64,000 bases of DNA from Styela clava (GCF_964204865.1 NC_135262.1:10354001-10418000); one strand, 5' to 3'. Shown: positions 22,659-36,534, numbered from the stretch's first letter. The notes: generated from the letters alone by a model not told the origin. Translations and numbers: made by a program.

Positions 22659-24233
22659 TAACGCATAGATTCAGAGTGATTGATCACTGGAAACGGATAT
22701 CATTAAAATAATCAATGTATTAGTGAAAACCTATTTTCAAAGATGATGTGAAACATTATATGATTTCCATACATTTTTCACCAAATTTTAAAATTTTTTA
22801 CTCAGAACATCTTAAAAAAAATACCAAACTTTTTCAAAATCTCGAGTGTGTTTCGTTCTTATTTCAACAGAATTTTCGAGCTGCCTACAAAAACACCGGT
22901 AACTGGTAGGTGCTGTGTGTTGTACACTTAGCATTTAAAATAAAAGAAAGCGATAGAACGAAGGTCATTTCTAAAATTAGTCCCAAGTCTCCAAATGCTC
23001 CAGGCGCTGACATAGAAGTGAAATAATTGAGGGGTCAAGTGTCACCATCCATCATCCGAATAAGTTGTGGGTCGGCAATCAAAGGACACGTACGATATTC
23101 ATTCTTGTTGCAAACGCACCATGACTTCATAATAGGGTTTTGAAACTTAGCCTGTGGTGTCGAACTATAAAAACCTGCTGACTTTTCGTCGTAAGCTGCA
23201 TTATAAAAAAAAACATTCAAACTTTCTGTATATTATTAAGCACCAGTTTCAATTAGCGATAGTACATTTACGACATCTGAAATATTTTGCTCGGAGTGTC
23301 TGTTGTGATGCCATGTTTTAGCATGATTTTATGGGGCGGTAACTCTCTAAGAGTATCCACTTAAATATGAGTGATAGCTTGATTGATGTATCACTGAAAG
23401 CTATAGTGCACTTAAAGTACGAGAAGAGTTCAGGATGGTAAGGTGAATTGAATATTATCGACGTACTTTTATTGTTAAATAATAAAAAAAAGTATATATA
23501 GCTTTTAATACCATCATCGACAATTTTATAGTGACTCGAGTCCTAAATATGACGTGTCGGGTTGTTTTTACATACAAGATTGCCCAAAGCAAGATCACGA
23601 CATCCAAATAGAAAAGTGTCCGATAGGAGAACCGCAATCGACAAGTGACGAACTGGGAGCTAGATTTTCTTTTTGCGCCGAGAGTGTTGTTCTGTATCTG
23701 CATATTGTATTATATATGCGGAATTTATATTCGAAAATAATCGGCCAATGAGCTTTTGCACAGAGTGCAGGATTAGCAATAAGAGAAATTTTGAATATTT
23801 TCATTTTATTCGTTTCATATTCGATTAACTTAGCTATATTTTGCGATTTGCTTATGAAATCTAGTTGAATTCACGCTGTAGTAGTCTTGGGAGGCCCCTC
23901 CCTGACTTATGCTCGCCATAGTTATTCCTCACTTTTTTTACAAGGATTAACCGTTCCATTAAGAAAAAAAATCAAGACTAGCTAAAACCATATACATTTA
24001 GCCTACTCCGGTGAATCATATTGGTGATATTCGACCGAAACAGAGTATTTTATCATGTAAGTCGAAGCGTGATTAGGTCTAAATGAAATATTCAACGAAT
24101 GAATAATGTTTACGCAAATTTGTGCAACGATCCACATATTTCGTTTACTAAATTTATAAATATTGCTTCCATTTTTTTATCATAGTTTGATGCTTTTTAA
24201 ATATAACGAACTGTGAAAACTACTTACTTCAAA

Positions 24234-25142
24234 ATGGGACGTATGATAACCTTCAAAGCTCTTTTGTTGAATATGTTAGTACTTGTTGGGGTAATGGTTC
24301 AACTATCGCTTGCCATAAAAATTGTCGGGTAAGTTTTTTGTAGGAAATTTAAATTGACATATTAAGTATTAGTAATTAGATTCAGTATTTATATATAAAG
24401 CGAATTGTCGACGAGACGACAAAATCCACATATATAACTCAAAATACGTTAAAACAAAGTTCCTGGGATTCGCGACGTCCTCGGTAACGTAGTCTAATCC
24501 GGGTAGATTCATTGTAGAAACTGCCACAAAAATGAAGAGTATCTGTATATGAATTTCAAATATCCCCCCTTTTTCACAGTCTTACAACACATACCGGGAA
24601 CAACGGAGGTGGCTGGAACAATTTCAGAAGCGCCGAATCAGCACCGCAACCAAAAACAGGTAAGATAGTTCGTGTGGGCTATATTAAACATTTTTGCCAA
24701 AATCCATTCAATCTAAGTTGAGTGACATATTCACGCGTCGGGCAATGGAAAATTTCTGACATTTAGTCACTACTATAACGGGATGCGTTGGTGAGAAGTC
24801 TGTCATAAGGTTTTTGTACTCGCCCCTACTCGTTAGATCGTATTTGCGACAAAATAGCTTTGGATGCTTCCTAACCTCTGGCAAAACCTTTAAATCGATA
24901 TTTATTGACAAACATGCGAAATATTCAACTAGCAGGCGCTAAAATGGTAAGTGCCCAGTAAATCTCCCACTGGATTATTTGGACGTCACTAAATAAATGT
25001 TTCACTGCTATACCGCATCTTCATCACATCACATCAGTCTGTGAACCTTTGTATATATACATAGGCCTACATACATTTGATCATAGTTCTCTTGTTTTGT
25101 TCAGATGACGATCCTTCGATGTTCGATAAAGTTGAAGAATAA
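24234..25142 (+). CDS. Secreted GGGW peptide precursor B2
   Basis: Exons are 24234-24328, 24580-24659 and 25105-25142, giving 70 codons plus stop, intron phases 2 and 1. The exon containing the ATG probably starts at 24186, after TTTTTTTATCATAG, 48 bp before the ATG, almost as in B1. The signal peptide is about 1-27 (LLLNMLVLVGVMV, then LSLA). Exon 2 carries LTTHTGNNGGGWNNFRSAES: the TTH and GGGW elements of the family with a longer linker. The last exon is acidic (DDDPSMFDKVEE). AATAAA sits in the 3' flank near 25252. A poly-basic cleavage site is lacking. It is B1's closest relative by motif and last exon, but the signal peptides are diverged, so the duplication is old. Confidence 0.78.
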
Positions 25143-25456
25143 TCCGCAATCTTAAAGACTTTGTTCTTCTATTCTTCTTATAGTGATTGTGCCAACATTT
25201 CATTTACAATCGCGCTGGTTGCACATGCTTATTTTATTTTTTAAATTTCAAAATAAAATTTATTTTCCTGTGTTTTTGTCACTTGATTCCATAAAAAATA
25301 ACAGGAAAATCCTACGGCTCAAACACGTTTTATTTATTATAAGGCTACTATCATTAAATATAGCTTAGTCGGTTTCATCCGTTTAAGTGATGAAATGCGT
25401 TAATTTGAATTTATAATATTATTAACGCTTATTTGTAAGTTGACTATAGTCTAGCC

Positions 25457-28400
25457 CAGGGCTTCCCAAACTAGGGGCCGCGGCCCTGGAAGGGGCCTCG
25501 AAACGAATATTAGGGGCCGCAAAGAGAGCACCAGTTTTACACAAAGTACTATATATATCTATTATACTTTTGCAGACTCTTGATTCGAAATACAATTATT
25601 GAAAATAATGTGAAACAAATATTTCACGATTCCTAATGAACACATCATCATACTGAGTAAATAAGACAGTGTTCTCAATTTTATTTCGAAAATAACATTA
25701 GGGCTTATTTTGGGAATATGTAGAGAATAACGAGATTTTTTTATAATCCAAATATAAATACGGATTTCCATTACCTATAAATAGCACGTCTCCATTCAAA
25801 ATACCTGCTACATATAGATTATTAACCACACTGTAAAAAATATTAAGGGCGATTTACAACCAAACGCGCGGCAGCAGCGATGCCATGCACTTCGTTGTGA
25901 ACACCATATACAACTTCATGTATTGTATCGTTGCAAGCGCTTGTAATTTTACAACCAAATGTATGTACTAGGCAAAAGCAGTGGGTTGGATGTCTCCGAT
26001 TTTTACAGCCATAGCGATGCTAACCTTAACTACAAAAAGAAGTTGTAAAACTAAACAACATCCGCAAAGTAACTCGATTAACCCTCATGCCACCACCCGA
26101 AGAAATGAAATACAATTGAAAAGAAATCACTTTTAATAAAATATGTGATCAAATATCAGCAACGAAATAATATCAAATACACTCGAGAAGTGATCGTCTC
26201 CGCCAGCAAAATAGTTCATTTCATCTCTTCAAATAGGTGGAAACCATCCAAAAGATTCAACATTGCAGTGGCCCCCTGTCACTTTTTGTTGCACTGGCTG
26301 TTTATCTTGGCAATTCGGCTGAAAAAAAATGGCATAGCTGGTATAAAATGTAAACAAGTAGTTGAGTGAGAAGTCAACATATTTACATATGTTATAACTT
26401 GATCTGCTGGGGTAAAATGATTCCATTAGCAAAGTGGTAGATTCATATTATATTCAATGCTCAGAAGAAGTTAACGTTATTATAGGCTATATCATTTTTG
26501 AAGCTCGCAATTATATCATTATCTCTCCAAACAATGAAAATTGTTATATAGAAAGACAAAAAACTATGTTTGAATTTTTTTGTCTATTCATTGCGCAAAA
26601 ATCAACTTAGTGCAAGGAGGCTCACTATATATACAGTAACATGATGCTCATATTTATAAGCAAGGCTTTTTTTATTAAACAGTTAAGTCCATACCATTGC
26701 CATCGAAAAAAGAAACACCAATAGGCTACCAGTTCCTCACCTTTCCAGAAATTCTTTTGTAGTGCTGATACAATGACAGACTTGATAAGGGCCAAATGTG
26801 AATGCCCCAGAGATAAAATGGCAGGATATGTTTGTCCACTTTCGAACTGAAAAGAATTAGCAGATTGAAGATGTATGAAAATGATATAGGCCTAGGCATG
26901 AAAAGTTCATGACTGTCTACTGCAGTAGCTAATCTTGCAGTTTCACTAGAGATGTCTTTCCAGATGCATTTTATTTTAGATTAGTCTAGTTCAAATCTCG
27001 AATCAGTCATTTCAAATCGCAGGGTAACTGAAATTACAATTTTACCAGTCTGCTAATAGGCTACTGTAAATCCTTTTCTGCTTTTTAAGAATTAGGCTAA
27101 CATTGTCTGAAATTTTAAAAAATAAGAGACCTTTCTGCATTGGTGTAGACTACCTTGGTTTAGAACTCCAATAAATAGAATACCGGTAACAAAGATTAAA
27201 CATGAGCAATTAAAAGTAAAATAACAGAATATGGTACAGTAGGCCTACAATAGCTCATTGTCTAAATGCAGGGATGGGACATCTAGTACGGCAATGCTGT
27301 AGTTAACAGGCCAATCCAATTAATGCAAAATTGATTAATAATGACAGATGTGGCATAAATTAACTCACCTTCCAAAACCTGAAGATCTACCGGTAGTCTA
27401 CAAGCACCAATAGTCCAGAGTTTACAACCTAGGTAACGGTATTTCTTTCTCCATACTTTTTGTTTTACAACCTTCAGGCAGCATAGTGTAAAATATACAG
27501 GTTCACACTTTCAAACTAGGCTACTTCAGTTGTTTTCAGAGTCGAACAAAGCCAAGCTGCTTCCTAGCGAAACTGGAATCCGCACTAAACAGCCATTTTG
27601 GCGGGAAAGTACGTCAGGCTTTGGCGGAGTCAGAAAATTCAAATTCAAAATTTGAATCCGTTGCGATCTGAGATATTTCTAAAACTTAGGAGCATTAAGC
27701 AAATAGTTAAATTAAGAAAATATGCCACTCAATTTAAAATTATATTAACCAAAACATTTGCATATACTTTGGTCCGATAAAAGATGTAGCGATACAGCGT
27801 AAAACTACTAGATTCACCAGTAGTTGGAGTCGTGACTGCAAGTAGACCTGTCCGTTTGAGAATGAGTGCTGTCAGTTGAATCACCAGTTTACATGATGCC
27901 TAAAATAAAATATCCTTCCACTCGATATAATATTAAGTGCAATATTAGGATTTTTTTTATCGTAAGCTATAAATTCTATGTCGAGATGACATATGAAGCC
28001 GCAGATTTACGTAGCATTGTATGACTTGCGCCTTATGACGCGAAGCCAAATTTGTATCAGTTTGGAACCAAATTCGTCGCACCAATGTATTTTTTATTGG
28101 CATGCATTTTGCTGATAATATGTGGAAGACTGTCTTCTGAGCTCTATGCTTTTGATTACTACCAAGTGGACTCATTTTAACATAACCGCGAGATAGCTGT
28201 TTTCAGTACAGCCGTTTTTGTAAGTTACGTATAATTCATTGTATATTTAACAACCGTATGTTTGTTTTATGATTATGCAACAGTATATGTAATTTTACAT
28301 CGTACAAGCGGTGAAATTACAACACGATGATGTAAATTTACGTATAAATAGTTGCTCGTTCAAAATACTGCCAAACGATCGTTTTTTTTACAAAGAAATG

Positions 28401-29865
28401 GCTGTAAAATTACAAAAATTTTTACAGTGCATTTAAAAAGTAGAAATTTCCTGAGTACAAATTTCTTGCTATCGACTAGGACTCAGTGGTTCTCGAACTT
28501 CATTGTATTGTGACGCCCTCCAAAAATATGCTCAAGTTACGACTACCGTGAAAATACGTATTGATACCTTTCAATAAAAGACCTTCTTCGCAATGAGTTT
28601 CATATAGAGGAACAAACAAAACATACCGACAGTCAGTGAAATCATATTTAATGAGCCTTGGTAGAAAAGTCTGCTTTTTATAAAAACAAAATCGCAAAGG
28701 CGATAGGAGTCCGCAACGCTTTCTGAACCAAGAAAAATAGTTATTATCTACAGAAAACCGAATTTTCAGAATTAAACTTATTTATTGTAACACCATCACA
28801 GGTAAGATCGATATAATCTTCCCTTTTTTCTGTAAAAGTAGAAGATGTGGGTTGTTTGAAAGGTTCACGAATCACAAAATTTTGCGACGTCCTATAGCAA
28901 AGTTGAAACGACGCACTTCTACGGGATTAGGTAAAAAAAAATGCACTATCGACTAAGTCTTTTTAAAGGGGAGCGCTTATATTAAAATCATTTATAAATT
29001 TCAAGCTTGGTTTTATTTTCGGGGAAACACATTAGAATCACCGCGCTTGCATAACAATGCATATTCTGATCGTAAGACCCGATTTGCGTGTGCTTGCATA
29101 ACAATGCCGGCTTTAAAAATCGTTAAGCTAGCGGTTCCCGAAGGCGATTTGCTAAGTGCGCCTCGAAATATGTTACATATTTTATTTATTCTAAATGTTT
29201 TATTGTTTCTCATTGTTGCAAATGATGTGTATACGGATCAATTTCATTTTACTGTTCTATGTTGTGTACGCTCTGTTACGTCGGGTATCCTACATGCTGC
29301 AATTTCGTAGGCTGCAGTTTATTCATTTGCTGAACATGAGTGATTTTTTTAGCATTTTAAAGAAAAACCAGGCAGAGATAAGAGTACATATTATAAGTAC
29401 ATATTAACGATGACAAAATTGTGTTTTATTATCAGACAGCATATTTTTCGTGTAGGTGCGCCATGAGTTTTTTCCTTGATAATTTGGCGCCACACAAACC
29501 GCTGTCTTATGCTAAGTTTGATCAATAAGAGTGAACAATTCCGGAAAAAGAACCATGCCGCCGGTGGCCAGACATCGTAATTCATCATTTAGGCCTGCAT
29601 AAACAAACATTGAGCCACAAATGGACTTGCTATGCAGCAAAAAGTTTTCGCACCCATTACACTGAAAAATTGAGTAACGTTAATTTGAATAAATATGTGC
29701 TTGTTCTGTAATTGAGTAGGCCTACTAAAAGTTGAGAATTAGCTGTATCAATAAAACATCAAAAATGCATATTCCGAGCTGTTAACATTATTAGCGCGAA
29801 CAAGGGCCGCGGAAAATTTTAATATATTAAAAAGGGCCGCGAGCTCAAAAGTTTGGGAAGCCCTG
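25457..29865. mobile_element. 4.4-kb hAT-type element with perfect 8-bp target duplication
   Basis: The termini CAGGGCTTCCCAAACTAGGG and …AAGTTTGGGAAGCCCTG are inverted repeats with GGGGCCGCG sub-terminal motifs on both ends. The 8-bp target GTCTAGCC is identical at 25449-25456 and 29866-29873. No transposase-sized ORF remains. The right part (about 29190-29400) resembles the hAT family I interior at 7960-8200 (ACCAGGCAGAGAT, TTCGTAGGCTGCAG). A CAGTGGTTCTCGAAC terminus at 28485 suggests other insertions inside. It separates the B and A subfamilies of the peptide cluster. Confidence 0.92.
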
Positions 29866-30561
29866 GTCTAGCCTGTATTAGGAAAGGATTGAATCTCTCG
29901 ACCGAAAATTTTACCCGTTGCTAACATTTATTTAAATTCACAAAGACATGAAAACGTCGGAGAGGGTGTTAGATTTTTTATTTAAAGATTCAAACGGAGT
30001 GATCACATTTAACAGGAATCAGAGTTCCTCGAAATGCGTTCGACGGAGTATTTGAATTCAATATAAAAGTCAGGAAAATCAAATAATAAATAACAACTAA
30101 CAGGAGCAATTATTTTTATTTGCCAAGAACTTCCAATTTGGAAGTTGTCATTCAAACATTGTATAATATTAATATAACATAGTTTTTTCTACTTTAATAT
30201 CAAAACGAGGCATATGGAAATCCCCAAATTAAGAGAAACTAAATGGTAGGATAAAAGCTTATGAAAAGCAGCATTAGTTATTATTTACCTCCAGCTTCAT
30301 TGATTTATCTCAATGTTATATTCATCTGTATTAAAAGTATGATCCGTTTCATGGACCTGTCATTTTCTAATCATTCTTACAACTTATCAAGGTACAAATT
30401 AAATTTTGTATATTGTCAAGAGAGAAATTACCTGCATATTACTTTCAAATGATAGGGATTAATTTATAAATAGATATAATACTATGACGTGCTGCTGACA
30501 ATATGATGATTTTAATATCATTTTTGTAACGAACACAACCTTGTGTTTCTACTCAATTTTG

Positions 30562-30568
30562 TATATAA
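30562..30568 (+). promoter_or_regulatory. TATA box and CAGCTG core of gene A1
   Basis: GTATATAAGGAGCTTTCAGCTGAT-like sequence: TATATAA is followed 8 bp later by CAGCTG (30577-30582). The same pair occurs before A4 (44283 and 44298). Preceding sequence (GAACACAACCTTGTG) is also shared among A1, A3 and A4. A 5' non-coding exon is therefore expected just downstream, with the coding exon beginning after TTTCAG at about 31061. Confidence 0.5.
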
Positions 30569-31214
30569 GGAGCTTTCAGCTGATACCCATTTCGATAGGC
30601 TTGTATAGGCAATGTAATGTACGACTGTTTGAGTTGTTCGCTAGACGAGAAAATTTAAATCTGTTTGGAAGTTATTTACTGTTTGAAGTCTGTGGGTAAC
30701 ATGGGCCAGACCCCACCATAAAAGTTTACTTGAAAATAGTATCAAAATACTGAAATCAATCCTTTGGCACCATAAACCGATTTTTTAATTAGTTCACTGA
30801 TTTTTATTTGAATATGTGTTTTAATGTGCTGTGTGTATTCCACTAAATGCTAATATGTCTGTGCCTAATATACTGAAGTCTTCGAGAGCAAGAGCAAAAA
30901 ATTATGTCTTGGTTATTAATTAAGGAGTGAATAAAAAATGGCAAAATACGTCTTGTACTAAATTCGATTCTCGACTTGCTTGGCGTCTATCTGGACACCC
31001 TATTTTATTACGCGTTCCAAGAACTAAGGATAACAGTAATTTCAGTGATTAAAATTTCAGAAGCTGGATGTTAAAAATTATTTCAAAACAGAAAACTCTG
31101 ATTTTAGTTACGGGTTCCATTAAATACATTTATAATTTATTTCAATAAAAAAACTGATTGTGACGTGCTCATATTTTGCTGAAATAAAATAGATAAAAGC
31201 GATATAAATTTATC

Positions 31215-32170
31215 ATGAAGATTACATGTTTAGCGCTGCTTGTGTTTGTGTTTCTTGTGATGATGGATGGGAATTCATTGGTTGCATCAGACTCACAGGC
31301 GACAGGTTACACAGAGTAAGTCTAATGTATTCTTTTTTTTAATTTTAGGTGAAGACATGTATTTTGTCAGTTGGAAATAGATTTCGTCCAAACCACGGCT
31401 CATAAACAGGGTGATTGCGATAGAGCTTAAGCAAACTTGCGTATTTTGATAATAGAGCTTGTCACCAAATACCTGAAGTTCACATGTTTAATTATTTATA
31501 TAGCTCGATTCTTGACTGTTAGTGTTCCCTTGTAATTATGACTTATAAATAAGATAAGAATTTTCCCCAAATCTAACTCATAGTGCGATTCATATTGAAA
31601 ACTCCAGAGCAGACCTTTAGTCGCCTCAGAATATCTTATTCTTCTACAAAATACGGCCTCCCTTGGACTATTATATAGGAATTGAAATAGACTATTAACT
31701 ACCGGTGCTAATAGATATTGAACTCCAGGCCAATCTAATGAATTAGTAATTTGTCTGAATATAGTGTAGGTCCTTGTTTTTGTACAAATTTTTCATTATG
31801 ACAGAGATTTTTCTAGGGATTTTATAATTTTTTTGCACCAACGTGTCTTGTTTTACGAAATTGTATACTCTAACAGCGATTCGGTAGTCTATTCTTGAGG
31901 TTTCTTATTCTAATTCATGATTTCCCGACAGCGGCCAATCGACACATGATGGTGGAGGTGGATCATGGGGAAGAAAGAAGAGATCTTTTGTTGAAGAAAA
32001 TGACTCTGGTATTTATATTACTTATCTTTCGTACCTTGAACCTAAATAACGGATATAAAATCGGTCGAGCATGACGAATATTAAATTATTGTTTGTTTCA
32101 GAATATAAACCACTTTCTTATTCTTGTTATTCTAGATGATGCTTTAACAATCCTCGAACATCTCGGATGA
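31215..32170 (+). CDS. Secreted GGGW peptide precursor A1
   Basis: Exons are 31215-31315, 31932-32008 and 32136-32170, giving 70 codons plus stop, intron phases 2 and 1. Residues 1-25 are a signal peptide (LALLVFVFLVMM … SLVAS). The pro-region DSQATGYTDGQ leads to STHDGGGGSWGRKKRSFVEE. Gly followed by RKKR is the classic signal for convertase cleavage and C-terminal amidation, so a peptide ending …GGGGSW-amide is predicted. The downstream part (SFVEENDSDDALTILEHLG) ends in a bare Gly. No known peptide family is recognised. The splice sites (GA|GTAAGT, TTTCCCGACAG, G|GTATTT, TTATTCTAG) are good. A1 and A2 share a longer 5' UTR than A3 and A4. Function could be hormonal or antimicrobial; the sequence does not decide. 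Confidence 0.85.
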
Positions 32171-34398
32171 TAGAATCACTCAACAATATAGTCCTGAAAA
32201 AACTTTATTTCCATGTCTGTTTTATTTTCTGACTCAGATTTAAATATAGTACGTTGACACTACATTGTATGATTTTGCATTATGTTGAATATTCATTCAT
32301 ATTGGTCAGGTTTTTGTTTCATGCCCAATCAAGAACAGTATTTAGCACGAATTGTGGAACAAAATATTATAATCAGCAAGTGTGTGCTTGATTAATCAAC
32401 AGATCAGAAAATTTCGCATTATAGGCTGATTATGCGGAAAGAGGTTGTTTTCCAACAATGGCGAAATTACCTAAATAGAATAAAAAGGACGAAATGCCAA
32501 AATACTTGGACACAATATTTTTACAATGTAACTTATGCCAACAACTGCTCCGCAAAAAATATCCAGCTTATAATGTTAGCCAATGACTTATTTTTTGAGA
32601 AGCAAGTCAGCTAAACAAATACTTTCACACATATATTCTTATCGATAAGATCAATGAATATTAAATCAGTCATGCTCAGAATCTTTGGTAATGCCCAACG
32701 CCGAAGTCTGCCTCATCTTGATATCAGTGCCAGAAAAACATCCCGAAATTTAATGAGTTAACAACTTAACGTTGTTCAACACTTGACTTCAGAAATGAGA
32801 TGGTAAAGTCAGTGAGATGTCATCGATGGCATAACAATATAAGCGAAGCCACAGGCATTTTCACCTCCTGTAACAAGATTTTAGCATAAAACATCTTAAA
32901 ATTCACTATCAAGCAACTCATGTCATCATGGCTGTAACATTTCTATTGGGAGTACAAGGGCAACATGATTCAATCACCGTCTTCGTCTCTCGCGATCAAC
33001 TAAAATTCTACACATGAGAACAGAAGGAATGGTTAAGGTCAAAGAAACAGTCTTACCATTTGGCCTTCAAACATATGCAATACACAATCACGCTTTTGGG
33101 AATAATCCATACCAAACAAGTCATGCATGACACCCGCCAGCAAACTTTTCTTTCTGCATAGCACACGGACAGAATCAATGCAAACCTCAAACCAATCACA
33201 ACATAAGTAGTCTGTTTGGCGGTTCGAAAACAATCATCCCACGTGGTCAAATCAGAATCTTAGCTCGATTCATAGAAAAAATATAATGTGTAGGAGTACT
33301 TACAGTAATAATAAAAATACATCATCAACAACAACAACAGAGGATCGTCACGCTACTGCGTCCTATATAATCATATCGTACTTTTCCATAATGTCATCAA
33401 GACTGTCATTGTGGTATTCAACGTTATACCTAGTTCTCATTATGACATAAAAAGTCAAAGATTCAGATGGATAAATTCATTGTAGCTAAATTGACTATTA
33501 GAAATGTAGATAAATTTAATATTAATGATGTTTATATCTTTTTTTTTCTCATTTTGAACTGGAAATTTTCCGGATTTGTGACGTCTGTTCGTCTATGCTA
33601 CCTTACTGGCCTACCGTACATGTTTCAGCAAGAAGACAATTTTGCTCGGAATGTGCCAACAGTTAACTGGCTTTATACGTTTTTTTTTTTATTTCTAAAT
33701 AAAGTTCATTTCTTAGTGTTTTTGTTATTTAAATATTAATGATGAAAATAAGTTTACCTAAAATATCTCAATTGAATTATAAAAATGTACTATTATTGAA
33801 TATAACTTGGTTGTTCTTAATTCGTTCAATTGATGAAATGTGTTTATTTAATAAACGAAATGCTCATCCGTAATTTTTCTGAATTTCATTGTCAATTTTG
33901 TCAAGCCATTAATATGAAGCTGTCAGAGGTCAAGTTTATATTTATTGTGTGTTACCACGAAATCAGAAATTTCGAGTTCGCACCTTCTCTATTCAAAGAA
34001 TACGTTAAATGATATATCCTGTATGACATTCTGGAAAAGTTTTCTCTTTAATAAAGAAATGATTAAGAATGATATCAAATTCTATTTGTAAAATAGTTTA
34101 AAATCAGACAATCAAAAACTGATGAAAATAACTGAAAACGAAATCAATGAATAATGTAATCGCTACAAGAGTAACTCTTTCGGTTTGTTTATTTGTCCGC
34201 TTTTGGATTAGAATTTGCTATTCAAATATTATTCCTGTTTCTACATTATTTAGCTCTGAATAAAACATATCAACACCCTGTAATTAAAGTATATTGAATG
34301 AGGGAATAATAGCAATTAAATAGGAGCTTTACTTATAAAATAGATAGCTTCAGCATCATCGATTTGCAAATTATAATATGATTTACTTCGACATTATA
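32171..34398. other. Spacer between A1 and A2 with decayed gene-like remains
   Basis: This stretch repeats, diverged, at about 39603-40800. Possible remnants in order are a TATA-like AAAATATAATG at about 33277 (GATATAAAAAAC in the copy at 39970), a 19-codon hydrophobic ORF at 33389-33448 whose start is lost in the copy, and a 38-nt exon-like block at 33629-33666 after TGTTTCAG. The last matches 40379-40416 in length and stop position and is followed by AATAAA. Without transcripts I treat it as spacer. Confidence 0.35.
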
Positions 34399-34499
34399 CA
34401 GGGTGGTCCAAAAGTAGGTATACACTATACAGTTAATAAAATTATTATATATACAGTAAAATAGTTTAATAACTGTATACCTACTTTTGGGACACCCTG
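34399..34499. mobile_element. 101-bp hairpin MITE (mariner-type ends)
   Basis: The left arm CAGGGTGGTCCAAAAGTAGG and right arm …CCTACTTTTGGGACACCCTG form a near-perfect hairpin flanked by TA on both sides (34397-34398, 34500-34501). The spacer is AT-rich and non-coding. The TA flanks fit a Tc1/mariner-type insertion. It lies in the promoter region of A2, about 350 bp upstream of its probable 5' exon. Confidence 0.8.
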
Positions 34500-35211
34500 T
34501 ATTTATGTGTATAAAAAAATGATCTTTTCCGAAACGTATGATTGTCTTATCATAATTCCGACAACCTTGAGGTACAAAATAAGTTTTGATTCATTTTCTA
34601 TGGAGAAATGAACCTGCGTATTACATTCAAATGTTAGGGATCAATTTATAAAGAGGTATAATAATATGACGAGCTGCATGATCATTTATATATTGAACAC
34701 AATTATAGTCTATTCAATTTAAGTATTTGAAAAGCGTTCAGCTGATATCGAACTGAGAGATGTACGGGTCTTTGGATAGTTCATTCTTCACCACGGTAGG
34801 AATTGGTAGCTACTTGTTGCATCTGTGAAACAGGCTAGAACTAATTTTATCTAATTTAGGGTTTTTAAATTGTTATATTCCATCATAAATACATTTAACA
34901 TTGTTTAGTCAATCGAATCTAATAGTAGAAATCATCCGCTCATTTCTTGCATCTTAAATACTTTTGAAATTGGTTTCTAGAAGATAAATCACTTCTAAGT
35001 TAATCGTCTTTGTAACATTCTTATTTTTAGCCGAACTAAGTGTTAAGTCTGTAGATATCTAACTATTTCAAAACAGAAAACTCTCTTTTTTTGCTACTGG
35101 TATCATTGAACACATTTATAATTTATTTCAATGAAAAAAACATCTGTAGGCTACTTGTTTTTGTGACGTGCTCTCATTTCACCGTAATAAGATAAAAGCA
35201 ATCGAATTAGC

Positions 35212-36074
35212 ATGAAGATTATATCTTTTGCGCTGCTCGTGTTTGTGTTTCTTGTGATGATGGATGAAAATTCATTGGTAGCATCAGACACACAGGCAAC
35301 AGGTAACACAGAGTAAGTCAAGCGTGTTTTCTTTTATTTTAGAATTTTTTTTTTTCGGTGAACACATTTAGTTTATCAATTGGAAATATATTTCGCCAAA
35401 ACCACCGCGCACGAACAGGGTGATTGAAATAGCTCAAGCAGACTTCCGTATTTCGATAGAGCTTGTCCCCAGTTGACCTGCTATTCCTGCAGTTCGTAAG
35501 TTTAATTATTTCAATTAGTAAATTGACACTAACTGAACGTTTACGACTTGACGTTATGTAGCTCGACTGTTACTTTGACATTATAGCTTATAAATTATGC
35601 GATTGCTATCTAAAATCACAAGACAGATCTTTTTTGCCTCTGAAAGTCCTATTTTGATTCTTTTTTGCATAGGAATTAAAATATTAGTTACCGGTACTGA
35701 TATATATTGAACTCCAAGTCGATCTACTAAATTATAAATTGTTCACAATAGAGTGTAGTTCTCTGCTTTTCCACAAGTTGTTCATGCGTTCGGGGAAATT
35801 TTCCTAGAAATTCAATAAAGTTTTTTCACATCTAGCATTCAATCGACACATACTGGTGGAGGTGGATCGTGGGGAAGAAAGAAAAGATCTTTTGTTGAAG
35901 AAAATGACACTGGTATATTTCTTATCTTACATTTTGTATATTGAGCATAAATAACGGATATAAAATCAGTTAAGCATGACGAATATTAAATTATTGTTTG
36001 TTCCAAAATATAAACTATTTCTTATTCTCATTATTTTAGATGATGCCCTACCTATTCTCGAACATCTAGGATGA
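35212..36074 (+). CDS. Secreted GGGW peptide precursor A2
   Basis: Exons are 35212-35312, 35836-35912 and 36040-36074, giving 70 codons plus stop, phases 2 and 1, the same exon lengths as A1. The signal peptide runs to about residue 25 (FALLVFVFLVMM … SLVAS). The core is STHTGGGGSWGRKKRSFVEE and the end is DDALPILEHLG. Compared with A1, exon 2 differs at only three residues (G/I, D/T and S/T), while introns and flanks are more diverged; this suggests constraint on the core. The upstream exon probably ends at ACG|GTAGGA (34795), and the acceptor TTATTTTTAG ends at 35030. The TATA box seen in A1, A3 and A4 is changed here (AAGTATTTGAAAAG), so expression may be weaker. A SINE sits about 200 bp downstream. 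Confidence 0.85.
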
Positions 36075-36272
36075 TAGAAATACTCAACAATATAGTCCTG
36101 AAAAATATTTCGTTTCCATTGATTTTTTCGACTCATATTTATACTGTATATTAGATAATACGTTGACACTGCATTGTATGATTTTACATTATGTTGAATA
36201 TTCATTCATATTGGTCAGGTTTTTGTTTCACGCCCAAGCCCGATCAAGAAAGGGTTTACCACGAATTGTGGA

Positions 36273-36534
36273 TAGGATTTACATATTCATTCCAGGGGAA
36301 AGGAAAGCCGATAAGACGGCTTAACTATATGGCGAACCACGGCCTCTCGTCCATGGGATTAGTTAGTTATTTGTTTTCGAAAGCATGGACTTGATGGTGG
36401 AGGAAGCCGTGACCGACCAGCGGTTAAGTGAACCACCCTACGACGGCGAGGAGTCCAGCAATCCTCTCACACATAACTAACCCGCATGGGATTCGAACCT
36501 GCGAACCCACGCAGAGTAATCAGAGATGCGGTGG
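36273..36534 (-). mobile_element. SINE, reverse orientation, head-truncated
   Basis: Reverse complement of the SINE described at 5547-5894: tail end TAGGATTTACATAT on the left, CATGGGATTCGAACCTGCGA (inverted box B) near the right. It starts within the tRNA-like head, so box A is missing. It interrupts sequence that is continuous downstream of A1, so the insertion postdates the A1-A2 duplication. GTGGA occurs on both sides as a possible short target duplication. Confidence 0.88.

Noticed and set aside
28500-28697. Transposase-like ORF inside the 4.4-kb hAT element
   Set aside because: Weak resemblance only; no catalytic or zinc-finger motif of hAT transposases can be seen.
33039-33250. Overlapping 64- and 65-codon minus-strand ORFs
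   Set aside because: The paralogous sequence at about 39720-39930 has the frames broken, so there is no sign of coding constraint.
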